Shown here: one piece after another, positions 41,567 through 42,234 of the stretch
Layout of the letters: every line of letters begins with the position of its first letter
Numbering within the stretch: the stretch's first letter is position 1
NCBI GenBank assembly: GCA_035379945.1
Contig: DAOSWG010000012.1
Span: 1-42,234 of the forward strand
Direction: 5' to 3'
Origin: JAAYZB01 sp035379945
GTDB lineage: Bacteria > Bacillota_I > Bacilli_A > Izemoplasmatales > Hujiaoplasmataceae
Length of the DNA stretch: 42,234 bases
The notes under the pieces: model-generated
Database searches by the model: none
Told to the model about the DNA's origin: nothing
Seen by the model: only the letters and a program-made list of their open reading frames with translations
Translations under genes and position numbers: made by a program

Positions 41567-42070
41567 ATGGCTGTTTATTCTTATAAAGGGATTAATCCGG
41601 CAATATCCGGCAAAGCGAAAGTGTTTCCTTCCGCAACCGTTTGCGGCGATGTCAAAATCGGCGACAATTCCAGCGTCTGGTTTGGTAGTGTGGTTCGTGG
41701 AGACATGGCAAAAATAACCATCGGCAGGAATACGAATATTCAGGATAATGCGATCGTTCATACGAGCATCGATCATCCGACCATGATCGGGAATAACGTC
41801 ACGATCGGACACGGAGCCATCATTCACGGATGCACGATCGGCGACAATGTTCTTGTCGGTATGGGAGCCGTAATTTTAGACGGAGCCGTCATTGAAAAAA
41901 ATGCGATGGTCGCTGCCATGGCACTTGTACCGCAGGGAAAAACTGTTCCAGAAGGGATGCTTGCGCTGGGCGTACCAATGATTGTCAAACGGAGTCTGAC
42001 GGCAGAAGAAATAGAAACAAATTATGAAAACTCTTTAGAATATATGAAAATGGCTGTTGAATATGACTGA
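41567..42070 (+). CDS. Gamma-carbonic-anhydrase-like hexapeptide protein
   Basis: 167 residues. Left-handed beta-helix of hexapeptide repeats with the metal ligands of the gamma class: His in IVHTS and two in TIGHGAIIHGC. Similar to YrdA/PaaY. Often metal-binding, with carbonic anhydrase activity shown only for some members. Ribosome binding site GGGAGG. Overlaps the next gene by eight bases. Confidence 0.9.
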   Translation: MAVYSYKGINPAISGKAKVFPSATVCGDVKIGDNSSVWFGSVVRGDMAKITIGRNTNIQDNAIVHTSIDHPTMIGNNVTIGHGAIIHGCTIGDNVLVGMGAVILDGAVIEKNAMVAAMALVPQGKTVPEGMLALGVPMIVKRSLTAEEIETNYENSLEYMKMAVEYD

Positions 42071-42234
42071 TATATCACTAGACCAAAAACAATGCGGTCT
42101 TTTGGAAAATGCCGCAGCATATGTCAAAACAATTATGGAAAACGACGAACCGGGACATGACTTTTCCCATATCGAACGTGTGGTTGGCAATGCAAGAAAA
42201 ATCCTGGCAAAGGAACCGGCCGATCCTTTCATCA
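42063..42234 (+). CDS. HD-domain hydrolase, start of gene (runs off the window)
   Basis: 57 codons are visible from ATG 42063, which overlaps the end of the preceding gene in another frame. The segment GHDFSHIERVVGNARKI is the first His-containing helix of HD phosphohydrolases of the YedJ/YpgQ type, which act on nucleotides or pyrophosphate bonds. The HD pair itself lies beyond the window edge. Confidence 0.7.
   Translation, partial: MTDISLDQKQCGLLENAAAYVKTIMENDEPGHDFSHIERVVGNARKILAKEPADPFI

Noticed and set aside
1..42234. tRNA, rRNA, CRISPR array, transposase or phage genes
   Set aside because: None found on reading either strand; the only repeats are the Rhs junctions and the contig-end duplicate.

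Overview
The window looks like a metagenome-derived or draft chromosome segment of a Bacillota (Firmicutes) bacterium, possibly a gut-type anaerobe. The evidence is: strong AGGAGG-type ribosome binding sites before almost every gene; sigma-A-like promoters, several with an extended -10 TGATATAAT; a lipoprotein with a Gram-positive-style lipobox; and an anaerobic-style purine catabolism operon. TGA is used as a stop, so the code is the standard bacterial one. Two runs of exactly 100 N mark scaffold gaps. The species cannot be named from the sequence.

Region 1 (1-3540) is visibly AT-richer than the rest. It holds the 3' debris of an Rhs-type polymorphic toxin locus: three detached Rhs C-terminal 'tips', each beginning at an Rhs core-end motif. 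The first two are followed by candidate immunity genes. The third is frameshifted and is followed by a broken RDD-family membrane protein gene. A hairpin terminator closes the region.

Region 2 (3541-14608) is chromosomal housekeeping and transport. It has a six-TM membrane protein divergent from a four-gene membrane/MFS operon, an HtrA-like lipoprotein protease without PDZ, a LURP-one protein next to an assembly gap, a glycerate kinase / C69 hydrolase pair, an alpha/beta esterase and a cytoplasmic 5'-nucleotidase-family phosphoesterase.

Region 3 (14609-34098) is the centre of interest: one uninterrupted plus-strand operon of about 19 kb for anaerobic purine breakdown. In order it encodes a MocA-like cytidylyltransferase; a three-subunit molybdenum hydroxylase (FAD, 2Fe-2S, Mo); a multi-TM protein; XdhC; a THEP1-like NTPase; a dihydropyrimidinase/hydantoinase; SsnA; a PreA-like flavin/Fe-S protein lacking the usual catalytic cysteine; a second three-subunit Mo hydroxylase (Mo, 2Fe-2S, FAD, the last cut by a gap); adenine deaminase; a threonine-synthase-like PLP enzyme that appears to start at AUU; a second PLP enzyme; YgeY; and YgeW. 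A guanine deaminase with a near-consensus promoter sits just downstream on the other strand. Adenine and guanine would be deaminated to hypoxanthine and xanthine, processed by the two Mo hydroxylases, ring-opened by the amidohydrolases, and the fragments handled by the PLP enzymes, YgeY and YgeW. Carbamoyl transfer could yield carbamoyl phosphate and hence ATP. Compared with the E. coli-type ygeWXY-ssnA-hyuA-ygfK-xdhD cluster, YgeX and a recognisable YgfK are absent from the window and other enzymes stand in their places.

Region 4 (34116-42234) is mixed: ThpR, guanine deaminase, exonuclease III, TraX-like protein, bifunctional NAD(P)HX repair enzyme, membrane diguanylate cyclase, a glycosyltransferase-acyltransferase fusion, a gamma-carbonic-anhydrase-like protein and the start of an HD-domain hydrolase.
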